A stretch of 64,000 nt of DNA from Candidatus Andeanibacterium colombiense (GCA_029202985.1 CP119316.1:1922001-1986000); one strand, 5' to 3'. Counted from the stretch's first letter, positions 40,636-50,134 are shown. Notes: generated by a model not told the origin, from the letters alone. Numbers and translations: made by a program.

Positions 40636-41508
40636 TCACTTAGGCGGCAGGTGCCGCGCGGTCATTCCGGCGGGGAGGCGGGCGTGGGCGAGGTCGAATG
40701 TGCCCGCGGCGACCGGGATCGCCGCCTGGCCGTCCGCATCCCAGCCCAGCACCAGATCGACCCCGGTGAGGCCGGCGGGGTCGGGATTGCCGTCGGCCGG
40801 CCACAGGTCGAAGCTGTCGCCGCTCTGTGCGTGTGCGCCGGTCGGGTCGGCGAGCGCGAGCTTCGGGGTCCATTCGAAGCCGGTGCCTTCATCGCTTTCG
40901 AGCAGCACAAGATCGACCGTGCGGTCGCCGTCGACCAGCGCGATCAGGCCGGTGCCGCGCGGGTATTTCTCCCCCTCGATCCCCGCGACCGAATAGGCCG
41001 AAAGATAGGCGATCGCGCGGCGGGTGGAGGTGTTGGGGATGGTCAGGAACAGCGGATCGGCGGTGGCGGTGAAGGCGAGCTTGCCGGTCCACGCGAAATA
41101 GGAGCGCATGGTGTTCTCCGCCCCGCAGCAGCCCCATTCGGTGGTGCGGTAATAGTCACCGAATGCCGCGCCTTCGTTGCCGCTGTCATGGATGGTCCAC
41201 AGCGTCTTGCCGTCGCTGCGCGCGGTGACCCGCAATTCGGATTGGGTCCCTTCGGCCGCGGCGCGCGCGGTGGAGTCGATGCGCTGTTCATAGACCATGT
41301 CGCGCGCGCCCGAGCCGTCCGGCGCATAGAGCCGGCCGGTCGCGAAAGTGGCATTGACGATGCGGGCGACGTAGTCCTCCCCCTCGCCGGTTTCGCTGAA
41401 GGAGGATTGGGCGGTGAGCGAGGGCTGTGCGCCGCGCTCCTCGGCCGGTGCCGCCTGCGCCAGCGCGGCCGCCAGCAGCGTTCCCCCGATCGACCAGCCG
41501 CGCTTCAT
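40636..41508 (-). CDS. Secreted hypothetical protein
   Basis: 290 residues from the ATG at 41508. Signal peptide (WSIGGTLLAAALAQAAPAEE, cleavage about residue 20). The mature protein is beta-rich with a cysteine pair in TTEWGCCGAENTMRSYFAW and a conserved-looking STRRAIAYLSAYSV segment. No family recognised. Single gene. Confidence 0.75.
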   Translation of the reverse strand: MKRGWSIGGTLLAAALAQAAPAEERGAQPSLTAQSSFSETGEGEDYVARIVNATFATGRLYAPDGSGARDMVYEQRIDSTARAAAEGTQSELRVTARSDGKTLWTIHDSGNEGAAFGDYYRTTEWGCCGAENTMRSYFAWTGKLAFTATADPLFLTIPNTSTRRAIAYLSAYSVAGIEGEKYPRGTGLIALVDGDRTVDLVLLESDEGTGFEWTPKLALADPTGAHAQSGDSFDLWPADGNPDPAGLTGVDLVLGWDADGQAAIPVAAGTFDLAHARLPAGMTARHLPPK

Positions 41509-41685
41509 TCCGTGCTCCCCCGCAGATCCCGCGCGAACTATGCGCTGGCCGCGCCTCTGCGGCAAGTCGGGCGCCACGCACAGCAAAAGCCCGGAAGCGC
41601 GAGGGGTGCGCGCTTCCAGGCCAGCAAGGCTCCCTCAATGACGGAGAAGGGAGCCGGGACGATGCTTGCGGATTCCCCGAAGGAC

Positions 41686-42150
41686 TCAGTTGCCCGGCGG
41701 GTCGGTGTCCGTGGTTGCGCTCCCGGGAGTGCCGGCGCTCGCGGCGGCGCCGTCGCCGTTGACGCTGGCGCCCGCCGAGGCATCGGCCCCGGCATCCACG
41801 GCGGTATCATCCACCGCATCCTGGGTCTTGTCGATCGTGCGCCGCGCGGTGTGGCGGGTGTGATCGGCCGCGTCGTCCACCGTATCGGTGGTCTTGTCCG
41901 CCGCGTCGTCCGCCGCATCCTCGACCTGGCTCGGATCGACCGGTGTATCGACGGTCGGGTTCACCGTGCCGTTGACGGTACCATTGGCGGTGCCGTTGAT
42001 CGGGCCGGGCAGCGGGCCCGGAAGCGGAGCGGTGGTGGCTCCGGCCACGCCGTTGACGCTGCCGGCGACACCGGCGACCTGGGCCGAAGCGGCGCCGCCT
42101 GCGGCCAGCGCCAGCGCGCTCGCGAGGGTAAGGGTGATCTTCGTTCGCAT
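41686..42150 (-). CDS. Secreted low-complexity protein
   Basis: 154 residues with a signal peptide (TLTLASALALAAGGAASAQ). The rest is repetitive: Gly/Val/Asn-rich repeats such as NGTANGTVNGTVNPTVD, then Asp/Ala/Thr-rich stretches (VEDAADDAADKTTDTVDDAA). It looks like an extended periplasmic or surface protein. No domain recognised. Confidence 0.75.
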   Translation of the reverse strand: MRTKITLTLASALALAAGGAASAQVAGVAGSVNGVAGATTAPLPGPLPGPINGTANGTVNGTVNPTVDTPVDPSQVEDAADDAADKTTDTVDDAADHTRHTARRTIDKTQDAVDDTAVDAGADASAGASVNGDGAAASAGTPGSATTDTDPPGN

Positions 42151-42385
42151 GATGGTTCTCTCTCACAATTCTTTGTCGTTGTGGGAAAGGACTCCCCGTG
42201 GGCAGGATTGCTCCCCGACACGGGACGGGGCGCGGGTGGCGCGCGACGGGGTGAGCTCGTTCATCCGGCGTTCACCGCCGGGGCCCGGTTTTCGCAGCTG
42301 CGCTTCAACTCGTCGCGTCTCGGGGAAACGCTTCGCCGCTTGCCCGTTGCCGGTTCATAAAACACCGTTTCGAGAGGAAACCACG

Positions 42386-42538
42386 ATGGAACCAGTTACC
42401 CGCGCCGACCGCGAAGCCGAGCTGAAGGGCCTGCTCGCGCGGATGGAGGCGCATCCGGAGCGCGATTGGGCCGAGGAGAAGGAACGCGTCGGCGTGCTGC
42501 GCGAAATGCTCAAGGAACCGGCGCACAGCCAACCCTGA
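42386..42538 (+). CDS. Small charged protein, 50 residues
   Basis: Starts at the ATG at 42386 after a GAGAGGAAA ribosome-binding site. The product (MEPVTRADREAELKGLLARM then a Glu/Lys/Arg-rich helix) is a short, strongly charged helical peptide. I recognise similar small proteins in sphingomonads, without function. Confidence 0.6.
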   Translation: MEPVTRADREAELKGLLARMEAHPERDWAEEKERVGVLREMLKEPAHSQP

Positions 42539-42593
42539 CGCGGCGGGCCTTGGGCTGGACGGATCGTTAACCTTGGAGCGCTAGAACCGGTCC

Positions 42594-42902
42594 ATGTTCG
42601 GATCGATCCGCCATGTCTTCACCAGCCGCTGGAAGGCGCTGATCTGGTCGTTCGGCGTGTTGTTGACCGCCTATTGCACCGTGCCTTCCGCCGATCAGGA
42701 CCCGGCGGCCAAGGCGCATGCGAGCCACGTCAATCCGTGGGGCAAGGATTATCACCCCGAGGCCGCGCACAATTCCGACCGGGTCACTTTCTCCAGCGTG
42801 ATCAAGGAATACAAGGACGCCAAGCGCCGCGAGCTTGAGGAAGAGGAAAACCCCTGGAAGAAGAAACCCGCCGGGGCTCCGTCCGCGGCGCCGCGGAACT
42901 GA
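42594..42902 (+). CDS. Small membrane-anchored hypothetical protein
   Basis: 102 residues. One N-terminal membrane segment (WKALIWSFGVLLTAYCTVP) followed by a soluble, charged tail (EYKDAKRRELEEEENPWKKK) and a Pro/Ala end. No family recognised. Confidence 0.65.
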   Translation: MFGSIRHVFTSRWKALIWSFGVLLTAYCTVPSADQDPAAKAHASHVNPWGKDYHPEAAHNSDRVTFSSVIKEYKDAKRRELEEEENPWKKKPAGAPSAAPRN

Positions 42903-43022
42903 ACCGCCGCCGCCCGGCTGCTTGCCGGCGCATGAATGCGTGCACGATCGAGCGACAATTCGCGACAAATATCCGCCTAACCGGCATAATCCCGCGACAG
43001 GCCGCCGCTACAACGGGTTCGT

Positions 43023-43067
43023 GAGCTGCGGGGTTTCCCCTCCCCCTCCTTCCCGACCCCGCAGCTC
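43023..43067 (+). other. Leader stem-loop before the EF-hand gene
   Basis: A perfect 11-bp inverted repeat (GAGCTGCGGGG at 43023-43033, CCCCGCAGCTC at 43057-43067) encloses a pyrimidine-rich loop. It lies 35 bp before the EF-hand gene start and could be a transcription attenuator or the terminator of the gene at 42594-42902; no T-run follows. Confidence 0.55.
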
Positions 43068-43102
43068 CCACAGGTCGAGTTTCTCGACTATGGAGTTTGA
43101 CG

Positions 43103-43549
43103 ATGCGCAAAAAAATCCCGCTTACGCTTGCCCTCTGCGCCGCCACGCTTGGCGGCGCCGCTGCCGCCCATGCGGCCCCCGATGCGGGCCCGCAGCGCGG
43201 CGGGCCCGTTTCGCGCGCCGAAAGCCTTGCCCGCGCAGACCGGATGTTCGACATGCTGGATACCGATCGCGACGGAACGCTGAGCCCGGCCGAACTGGCC
43301 GCCGCCGCTTCGCGTGGACCCGGCGGCCCGCCTCCCGCGGGTTTTCGGGGCAGCGGTCCGGGCGGCGGTCCGGACATGCTGGCGAAAGCTGACAGCAACA
43401 AGGATGGCGCGCTTTCCAGGGCCGAGTTCGAAGCCTCCACGCTCGCCCGATTCGACGCGACCGACGCGAACCACGACGGTACGGTGACGCCGGACGAACG
43501 CAGGGCCGCGATGGAAGAGCGGCGCGCGGAACGCGCGGCCGGCGAGTAA
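43103..43549 (+). CDS. Secreted EF-hand calcium-binding protein
   Basis: 148 residues from the ATG at 43103. Signal peptide (IPLTLALCAATLGGAAAAHA). Three EF-hand loops: DTDRDGTLSPAE (about 51-62), DSNKDGALSRAE and DANHDGTVTPDE, each with correctly spaced Asp/Asn and Glu ligands, joined by a Gly/Pro-rich linker. Probably binds calcium in the periplasm. It lies 21 bp before a response-regulator gene, so it may be a target or sensor of the two-component system. Confidence 0.88.
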   Translation: MRKKIPLTLALCAATLGGAAAAHAAPDAGPQRGGPVSRAESLARADRMFDMLDTDRDGTLSPAELAAAASRGPGGPPPAGFRGSGPGGGPDMLAKADSNKDGALSRAEFEASTLARFDATDANHDGTVTPDERRAAMEERRAERAAGE

Positions 43550-43570
43550 GAGAAAGCGAGGGGCGCCATC

Positions 43571-44317
43571 ATGAGCAGCGATCCGGCGGCGCCTGTCCGC
43601 ATTCTTCTGGTCGACGACGAGCCGAGCCTGCGCGAGCCGCTGGGCGATTACCTGACCCGCCAGGGCTTCTCGGTGACCCCCGCGGCCAACGCCGCCGAGG
43701 CCCGCAGCCTGCTGCTCAGGCTCAAGCCCGACCTCGTCCTGCTCGACATCATGATGCCGGGCGAGGACGGGCTTTCGCTGTGCCGGCACCTGTCGGAAGC
43801 GAAGGACTTGCCGGTTATCCTGCTGACCGCCAAGGGCGAAGCGATGGACCGCATCGTCGGGCTCGAGATCGGGGCGGACGATTATGTGGTCAAGCCGTTC
43901 GAGCCGCGCGAGCTGGTCGCCCGGATCAAGAGCGTGCTGCGCCGCGCGAACCGGGGCGGCCAGCCCCCGCAGGAAGATGCGCATTACGAATTCGAAGGCT
44001 GGCGGCTCGATCCGGTCAAGCGGCGGCTGACCGACCCGGAAGGCGCGGCGGTGCCGATCTCGTCCGCCGAATTCCGGCTGCTCGTCTCCTTCCTCGATCA
44101 TCCGCGCCAGGTGATGGACCGCGACCGCCTGCTCGACATGGTCCAGGGCCGTGAGGCCCATCTGTTCGACCGCGCGGTCGACAACCAGGTCAGCCGCCTC
44201 CGGCGCAAGATCGAAGGCGCCACGCGCGAACCGCGGCTGATCCAGACGGTCCGCGGCGGCGGCTATCTGCTCGCCGCCGATGTCCGGCGCGTGGCCGACG
44301 CCGAGGACGCCGGATGA
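43571..44317 (+). CDS. OmpR/PhoB-family response regulator
   Basis: 248 residues. Receiver domain with acidic pair Asp 15/Asp 16 (RILLVDDEPS), phospho-acceptor Asp 59 (LVLLDIMMPGEDG) and Lys in VVKPFEPREL, then a C-terminal winged helix (SSAEFRLLVSFLDHPRQVMD, DRAVDNQVSRLRRKIEG, IQTVRGGGYLL). It controls transcription when phosphorylated by the coupled histidine kinase, whose start overlaps its stop by 4 bases. Confidence 0.95.
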   Translation: MSSDPAAPVRILLVDDEPSLREPLGDYLTRQGFSVTPAANAAEARSLLLRLKPDLVLLDIMMPGEDGLSLCRHLSEAKDLPVILLTAKGEAMDRIVGLEIGADDYVVKPFEPRELVARIKSVLRRANRGGQPPQEDAHYEFEGWRLDPVKRRLTDPEGAAVPISSAEFRLLVSFLDHPRQVMDRDRLLDMVQGREAHLFDRAVDNQVSRLRRKIEGATREPRLIQTVRGGGYLLAADVRRVADAEDAG

Positions 44318-45714
44318 AATTCCGCCTGTGGCCCAAGAGCCTGCTCGGGCAGATGCTGTTCGCGGTCGCCGCCGCGCTGCTGGTCGCGCAGGCGATCTCC
44401 GCGGTGCTGCTGGTGCTGGCGCAGGATCAGCGCCGCGAGACGGGCGCGGCCAACGGGCTGGTGTTCCAGCTCGTCGCCGAGCCGCGCTTCGATTATCGCG
44501 ACCGCCAGGCGCGCGGCTCCAAGGACCGCTCCAAGCAGCACTGGCAGCGCTTCCGGATCGAACGCACCGCCGTGGCACCGCTGCATCCGGGCGAGACGCG
44601 CGATGCCAAGCGCGAAGAGCTGGTCCGCTCGATCCTGACCGAGCAGGGCATCGAGCCGGCGCAGCTGATCGTCACCCACCGCAAGATCGCCGACGATCCC
44701 TATGTGATGACCCAGCGCCGCGCGCAGGACCGGATCGGTCCGTGGTCGCCGCAAAGCGAGGTCATCGTCGCCGGCATGCTGCGCAAGGGCGAGAGTGAGT
44801 GGTCCGTGGCGCGCGTGCCGCGGCCCGGCGCCAATCCGCAGACGCTCGGCGGGATCATCGGGCAGACCTTGCTGCTCTATGTCCTGCTGGTGGGCGGGCT
44901 GGCGCTGCTGCTGCGGCGAATCACCCGGCCGCTGCGGGCGCTGACCATCCGGATGGAACGTTTTTCGCGCACCCGCGAGACCGAAGGCCAGCTTATGCCG
45001 AGCGGGCCGGAGGATACGCGGCGCCTGATCGATGCGCATAACCAGATGGAAGGCCGCATCGCCGCGCTGCTCGACGAGAAGGACGTGATGCTCGGCGCGA
45101 TCGGCCACGATCTCAAGACCCCGCTCGCCGCGCTGCGGGTGCGGATCGAATCGGTCGATGACGACCGCGAGCGCGACAAGATGGCGGCGAGCATCGAGGA
45201 CATCACCCGCACACTCGACGACATATTGTCGCTCGCCCGGGTCGGCCGCCCGTCGGACCATGCCGAAAGCACCGATCTTTCCGCCCTCACCGCGACGGTG
45301 GTCGAGGAATTCGAGGACATGGGCGACGACGTGGCGTTCGAAGATGCCCCGCGCGTGGCGCTGAAGCTGCGCGCGACCTGGCTGCGGCGCGCGCTGCGCA
45401 ATCTGATCGCGAATGCGCTGCGCTATGGCGGCGGCGCCGCGCGGGTTTCGCTCGCCAGCCGCGACGGCCACGCGGTGCTGAGGATCGAGGACGACGGTCC
45501 CGGTATTCCCGACGGCGAGATCGACGCGATGCTCCAGCCGTTCCGCCGCGGCGAAGGTTCGCGCAGCCGCGAAACCGGCGGCGCCGGGCTGGGCCTCACC
45601 CTGGCCCGCGCGATCGCCGAACAGCATGGCGGCAGCCTGGTGATCGCCAACCGCCTCAGGGAAGACGGCACCGTCGCCGGCCTCGTCGCCGAACTGCGCA
45701 TTCCGCTCGACTGA
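44314..45714 (+). CDS. Membrane sensor histidine kinase
   Basis: 466 residues. Membrane helices at about 13-36 and 183-201 enclose a periplasmic sensor region of about 145 residues rich in Arg and Lys. HAMP-like segment (RRITRPLRALTIRMERFSRT), phosphorylated His 265 in GAIGHDLKTPLAALRVRIES, and a HATPase domain with NLIANALRYGG, EDDGPGIPDGE and GGAGLGLTLARAIAEQH. It pairs with the response regulator upstream; the stimulus is unknown, but the EF-hand gene in front suggests a cation or envelope signal. Confidence 0.94.
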   Translation: MKFRLWPKSLLGQMLFAVAAALLVAQAISAVLLVLAQDQRRETGAANGLVFQLVAEPRFDYRDRQARGSKDRSKQHWQRFRIERTAVAPLHPGETRDAKREELVRSILTEQGIEPAQLIVTHRKIADDPYVMTQRRAQDRIGPWSPQSEVIVAGMLRKGESEWSVARVPRPGANPQTLGGIIGQTLLLYVLLVGGLALLLRRITRPLRALTIRMERFSRTRETEGQLMPSGPEDTRRLIDAHNQMEGRIAALLDEKDVMLGAIGHDLKTPLAALRVRIESVDDDRERDKMAASIEDITRTLDDILSLARVGRPSDHAESTDLSALTATVVEEFEDMGDDVAFEDAPRVALKLRATWLRRALRNLIANALRYGGGAARVSLASRDGHAVLRIEDDGPGIPDGEIDAMLQPFRRGEGSRSRETGGAGLGLTLARAIAEQHGGSLVIANRLREDGTVAGLVAELRIPLD

Positions 45715-45785
45715 AGGCGTTTCCTTCGCATGCCGCCGCTGGTAGGGGCGGTTGCTTCGGAAACCATTTCCCGGAGCGATCCCCC

Positions 45786-48452
45786 TTGCGCGTCTTCCCC
45801 TCGACCCTGTTCGCCGCTCTCCTCCTCGCCGGCTGCGCCAGCGTGCCGCAAGGCACCGCCTCCACTCCCGCGCCCACCGCGCAGCCGCTGGCGGCAAGCG
45901 TCACCAGCGATTTGCCGCGCATCGCCCGGCCGCTGCATTATGCGATCGACATCGTCCCCGATGCGCAGAAGTTGACCTTTGCCGGCACCTCCTCGGTCGA
46001 TCTCGAAGTCTACGAAGCGACCGACACGCTGACGCTGCAGGCGCTCGAACTGGACATTGCCTCCGCGCGGCTGCTCGGCGCGAACGGCGCCGGCCCGGCC
46101 CGCGCGCTTTCGATCAGGCTCGACCGGGAGAGCCAGACGGTGAAGCTCGGCACCGGCGACCGGATCGCGCCAGGGACCTACCGGATCGAGTTCCGCTATA
46201 CCGGCAAGATCAACACTCAGGCGAACGGGCTGTTCGCGCTCGACTATCCCGACAAGCGCACCGGCCAGACCGTGCGCGCGCTGTTCAGCCAGTTCGAAGC
46301 GCCCGACGCGCGCCGCTTCGCGCCGATGTTCGACGAGCCGAGCTACAAGGCGACATTCGATCTTTCGGCGACGGTCCCGGCGGGCCAGCTGGCGCTTGGC
46401 AACATGCCGGTCGCTGCGGAACAGGCGCTGCCCGGCGGGCTCAAGAAGGTCACTTTCCGGACCACGCCGAAGATGTCGTCCTACCTGCTGTTCTTCGGCG
46501 CGGGTGAGTTCGAGCGGCTGTCGAAGCCGGGCCCGGGTGGAGTCGAGCTCGGCATCGTCAGCGCATCGGGAAGCGGCGAGCAGGCGCGCTATGCACTCGA
46601 CGCGCTGCCGCCGTTGATCAGCTATTACACCGACTATTTCGGCGTCCCCTATCCGCTGCCCAAGCTCGATAACATCGCCGCGCCGGGCGAATCGCAGTTC
46701 TTCGGCGCGATGGAGAACTGGGGCGCGATCCTGAGCTTCGAGAAGGGCCTGCTGCTCGACCCGAAGATCACCAGCCCTTCGGCCCAGAATTACATCTACG
46801 TCGCGCAGGCGCACGAAGTGGCCCACCAGTGGTTCGGCGATATCGTGACCATGGCGTGGTGGAACGACCTCTGGCTCAACGAAGGTTTCGCGAGCTGGAT
46901 GGAGACCAAGGCGACCGACCACTTCAATCCCGGCTGGTATGCGTTGCTTTCGCGGGTCGGGGGACGCGAAGCAGCGATGGGGCTCGACGGCTATGCCGCG
47001 ACCCATCCGGTGGTCCAGCCGATCCGCACCGCCGAGGAAGCCAACAGCGCATTCGACAGCATCTCCTATTCGAAGGGCGAAGCGGTGATCGCGATGCTCG
47101 AAGCCTATGCCGGCGAGGACGTGTGGCGCGACGGGATCCGCAGCTACATCGCCGCGCACCGCTATTCCAACACCACCAGCGACGATCTGTGGAACGCGGT
47201 AGAGCAGGCCGGGGCCAAGGGGATCACGCAGATCGCGCATGATTTCACGCTCCAGCCGGGCGTTCCGCTGGTGCGGGCGGAAATGCACTGCAGCGGCGGA
47301 CAGACCATGCTCAGCCTGACCCAGAGCGAATTCAGCCGCGACCGCGCCGCTGAAGTCGCCGCCAGTCCGCAGCGCTGGCGGGTGCCGCTGCTGGTCGAAA
47401 CGCCCGGGGCCAAGCCGCAACGGCAGGTGCTCGACGGCAGCGCTTCGCTCACCCTCCCGGGCTGCGGCGCGGTGGTGGTGAACGGCGGCCAGCTCGGCTA
47501 TTTCCGCACGCTCTATACGCCCGAGATGATCGGACAGCTGGTTGCCGCGTTGCCGACGCTCTCTCCGATCGACCAGATCGGGCTGGTGCGGGACAATTAT
47601 GCGCTCGCCCAGGCCGGCTACCAGAACCTCGCGCCCGCGCTGAACCTGCTCGCTGCCGTGCCGCAGGCCGCCAATCCCGTGGTTGCAGAAGGCGCGGTCG
47701 AGCGCTGGGGCGCGCTCTATGATCTCGCGTCAGAGGCGGACAAGCCGCGCCTCGCCGCGCTCGCCCGCAGCCTGTGGCTGCCGCGGCTGCAGCAGCTCGG
47801 CTTCGATCCGAAGGCGAGCGAATCGCTGGTCGACACCTCGCTACGTGGGCAATTGCTCGCGACCTTCGGCGACATGGGCGAGCCGAGCGTGGTCGCCGAG
47901 GCGCGCCGCCGGTTCGACCGGCTGGCGCAGGATCCGCATTCGCTCGACGGGCCGCTCAAGACCACCTGGCTCGCGATCATCGCGCGCAACGCCTCCGCCG
48001 CCGAATGGGACCGGCTCGCGGCGATGGCGGCCGGCGCGCCAAGCGCGGTCGAGCGCCAAGCCTATTACGCGCTGCTCGGTAAGCCGGTCGACAAGCTGCT
48101 CGCGCAAAAGGCGCTCGATCTGGCACTGACCGGCCAGGCCGGCACTTCTAGCGCGCGGATCATCGATGCGGTGTCGGACGAGAACGCCGACCTCGCTTAC
48201 GACTTTGCGCTGGCGAACCGCGCGAAGGTCGAGAACCTTCTCGATTCGGGTGGCGGGAAGGCCGAGTTCATCGCCGGCCTCGGCTCCGGCTCGCACGATC
48301 CGGCGATGATCGGCAAACTCGAAGCACTGCTGAAGGCCGCGCCCGACGCGGAGAAGCGCCCGATCGAAGCGAAGATCGCCGCGCTACGCCAGAAGCTCGC
48401 GAGCGATCCGCGCATGGCGGAGCAGGCGGGCGCGTGGCTGGCCGCGCGCTAA
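45786..48452 (+). CDS. M1-family metallo-aminopeptidase, lipoprotein
   Basis: 888 residues. It appears to start with TTG at 45786: a GGAG ribosome-binding site lies 9 bases upstream, and the first residues form a lipoprotein signal (FAALLLAGC, lipidated Cys 17). Peptidase motifs are intact: FGAMENWGAI (307-311 region), HEVAHQWFGD (zinc ligands His 343 and His 347, catalytic Glu 344), and NEGFASWMETK (zinc ligand Glu 366). The C-terminal half is helical as in ERAP/PepN-like enzymes. It trims N-terminal residues from peptides, probably on the periplasmic side of a membrane. Confidence 0.94.
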   Translation: MRVFPSTLFAALLLAGCASVPQGTASTPAPTAQPLAASVTSDLPRIARPLHYAIDIVPDAQKLTFAGTSSVDLEVYEATDTLTLQALELDIASARLLGANGAGPARALSIRLDRESQTVKLGTGDRIAPGTYRIEFRYTGKINTQANGLFALDYPDKRTGQTVRALFSQFEAPDARRFAPMFDEPSYKATFDLSATVPAGQLALGNMPVAAEQALPGGLKKVTFRTTPKMSSYLLFFGAGEFERLSKPGPGGVELGIVSASGSGEQARYALDALPPLISYYTDYFGVPYPLPKLDNIAAPGESQFFGAMENWGAILSFEKGLLLDPKITSPSAQNYIYVAQAHEVAHQWFGDIVTMAWWNDLWLNEGFASWMETKATDHFNPGWYALLSRVGGREAAMGLDGYAATHPVVQPIRTAEEANSAFDSISYSKGEAVIAMLEAYAGEDVWRDGIRSYIAAHRYSNTTSDDLWNAVEQAGAKGITQIAHDFTLQPGVPLVRAEMHCSGGQTMLSLTQSEFSRDRAAEVAASPQRWRVPLLVETPGAKPQRQVLDGSASLTLPGCGAVVVNGGQLGYFRTLYTPEMIGQLVAALPTLSPIDQIGLVRDNYALAQAGYQNLAPALNLLAAVPQAANPVVAEGAVERWGALYDLASEADKPRLAALARSLWLPRLQQLGFDPKASESLVDTSLRGQLLATFGDMGEPSVVAEARRRFDRLAQDPHSLDGPLKTTWLAIIARNASAAEWDRLAAMAAGAPSAVERQAYYALLGKPVDKLLAQKALDLALTGQAGTSSARIIDAVSDENADLAYDFALANRAKVENLLDSGGGKAEFIAGLGSGSHDPAMIGKLEALLKAAPDAEKRPIEAKIAALRQKLASDPRMAEQAGAWLAAR

Positions 48453-48465
48453 GCCTTTTTCCTGT

Positions 48466-48483
48466 TTCCTGCGAAAGCGGGAA
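48466..48483. repeat. Family A hairpin
   Basis: TTCCTGC-GAAA-GCGGGAA followed by CCCAGGG, the same unit as at 26511-26578 and 35703-35720. It lies just after the aminopeptidase gene, between two converging genes, and may end transcription. Confidence 0.75.
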
Positions 48484-48547
48484 CCCAGGGCGGCATCGGC
48501 AGCTTTGGCGGCCCTGAAACCCACTTCCGCCGGGGACCAGGCAGGGA

Positions 48548-50134
48548 TCAGCGCATCAGCCCGCCGATCAGATTGCGCACGAAACGCCCGGCGAAGGGCC
48601 CGGCGAGCGAGGTAGCGAGCGAACCGGCCGCCGAGGTCGCCGCATTGCGCATCGGGTTGGAGCTGGTCTTCTTGCCCAACACCGCCGCGGCAGCCACAGT
48701 CGCGGCCGAACCGGCGGCGGCGGCGCCGGCGCTCTTGACCGCCTTGCCGAACATCGAGCCCCAGATGCTGGTGGTCTTGCGCGGCTGGTCGCGCACCGCG
48801 GCCTCGCCCTTGTTCTCGACTTCGGTCGCGGTCGCGGCGGCGTCGGCGGCCTTCTTGGCCAGCACTTCCTCGCAGCTCTCGCGGTCGATCCTGGTGTCGT
48901 ATTTGCCGACGTAAGGGCTGACCGACTGGATGATCGCGCGCTCCTTCGGATCGACCGGGCCGAGGCGCGAGCGCGGCGGCTTGACCAGCGTGCGCTGGAC
49001 GATCGAGGGGGCACCATCCGCCATCAAGGTCGATACCAGCGCTTCGCCGACCTTGAGTTCGGTGATCGCCTTCTCGACGTCGAGATCGGGGTTGATGCGG
49101 AAGGTCTCGGCCGCGGCCTTGATCGCCTTCTGGTCGCGCGGGGTGAAGGCGCGCAGCGCGTGCTGGACCCGGTTGCCGAGCTGGCCCGCGACCTCGTCGG
49201 GCACGTCGATCGGGTTCTGGGTCACGAAAAAGACCCCTACGCCCTTCGAACGGACCAGTCGCACAACCTGCTCGATCTTGTCCTCCAGCGCCTTGGGCGC
49301 ATCGGTGAACAGCAGATGCGCCTCGTCGAAGAAGAACACCAGCTTGGGCTTTTCGGGATCGCCGACCTCGGGCAGGCTTTCGAACAATTCGGCCAGCAGC
49401 CACAGCAGGAAGGTCGCGTAGAGCTGCGGGCTCTGCATCAGCCGATCCGCAGCGAGGATGTTGATGTAGCCGCGGCCCTTGTCGTCGAGCTTGAGGAAAT
49501 CGTCGATCTCCAGCGCCGGTTCGCCGAAGAACATTGCCCCGCCCTGGGTGTCGAGGGTGAGCAGTTGGCGCTGGATCGTGCCGATCGTCGCCTTTGTGAC
49601 ATTGCCGTATTTGGTGGTCAGTTCCGCCGCGTGCTCGGCCGTGTAGGCCAGCATCGACTGGAGATCCTCGAGATCGAGCAGCAGCAGCCCCTGTTCGTCC
49701 GCATAGCGGAACACGATGTTGAGCACGCCTTCCTGGGTCTCGTTCAGATCCATCAGCCGCGCGAGCAGCAGCGGTCCCATCTCCGAAACAGTAGTCCGGA
49801 TCGGATGGCCCTGCTCGCCGTAGAGATCCCAGAAGATAGCCGGATTGTCCGAATAGCTATAGTCGGTCAGGCCGATTTCCCGTGCCCGCGCTTCGAGCGC
49901 GGCGGCGTTCTTGAAGGTCGGCGAGCCGGCCATCGCAACACCCGAAAGATCGCCCTTCACGTCGGCGAGGAACACCGGAACGCCTTGCTCCGAAAAACTC
50001 TCGGCGAGGCCCTGCAGGGTCACCGTCTTGCCGGTGCCGGTCGCGCCGGCGACCATCCCATGGCGGTTTGCGCGTGCGAGTTCGAGCACCTGGCGCTCCC
50101 CGTTCGCACCCAGGCCTATGAAGATTTCACCCAT
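48548..50134 (-). CDS. DUF853 HerA-like ATPase
   Basis: 528 residues. Walker A VAGATGTGKTVTLQGLAESF (about 28-47), VFLADVKGDLSG, Walker B LVFFFDEAHLLFTDAP, and VGVFFVTQNPIDVPDEVAGQ are typical of the DUF853 branch of the FtsK-HerA superfamily, which is widespread and of uncertain role. The last about 90 residues are an Ala/Gly-rich tail with possible hydrophobic segments. It is a core-genome type protein and unrelated in context to the defence HerA at 10050-12032. Confidence 0.92.
   Translation of the reverse strand: MGEIFIGLGANGERQVLELARANRHGMVAGATGTGKTVTLQGLAESFSEQGVPVFLADVKGDLSGVAMAGSPTFKNAAALEARAREIGLTDYSYSDNPAIFWDLYGEQGHPIRTTVSEMGPLLLARLMDLNETQEGVLNIVFRYADEQGLLLLDLEDLQSMLAYTAEHAAELTTKYGNVTKATIGTIQRQLLTLDTQGGAMFFGEPALEIDDFLKLDDKGRGYINILAADRLMQSPQLYATFLLWLLAELFESLPEVGDPEKPKLVFFFDEAHLLFTDAPKALEDKIEQVVRLVRSKGVGVFFVTQNPIDVPDEVAGQLGNRVQHALRAFTPRDQKAIKAAAETFRINPDLDVEKAITELKVGEALVSTLMADGAPSIVQRTLVKPPRSRLGPVDPKERAIIQSVSPYVGKYDTRIDRESCEEVLAKKAADAAATATEVENKGEAAVRDQPRKTTSIWGSMFGKAVKSAGAAAAGSAATVAAAAVLGKKTSSNPMRNAATSAAGSLATSLAGPFAGRFVRNLIGGLMR

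Noticed and set aside
45423..47420. Long minus-strand open frame across the kinase and aminopeptidase genes
   Set aside because: It is a shadow of two well-supported plus-strand genes; its translation is Arg/Asp/His-rich and without motifs.
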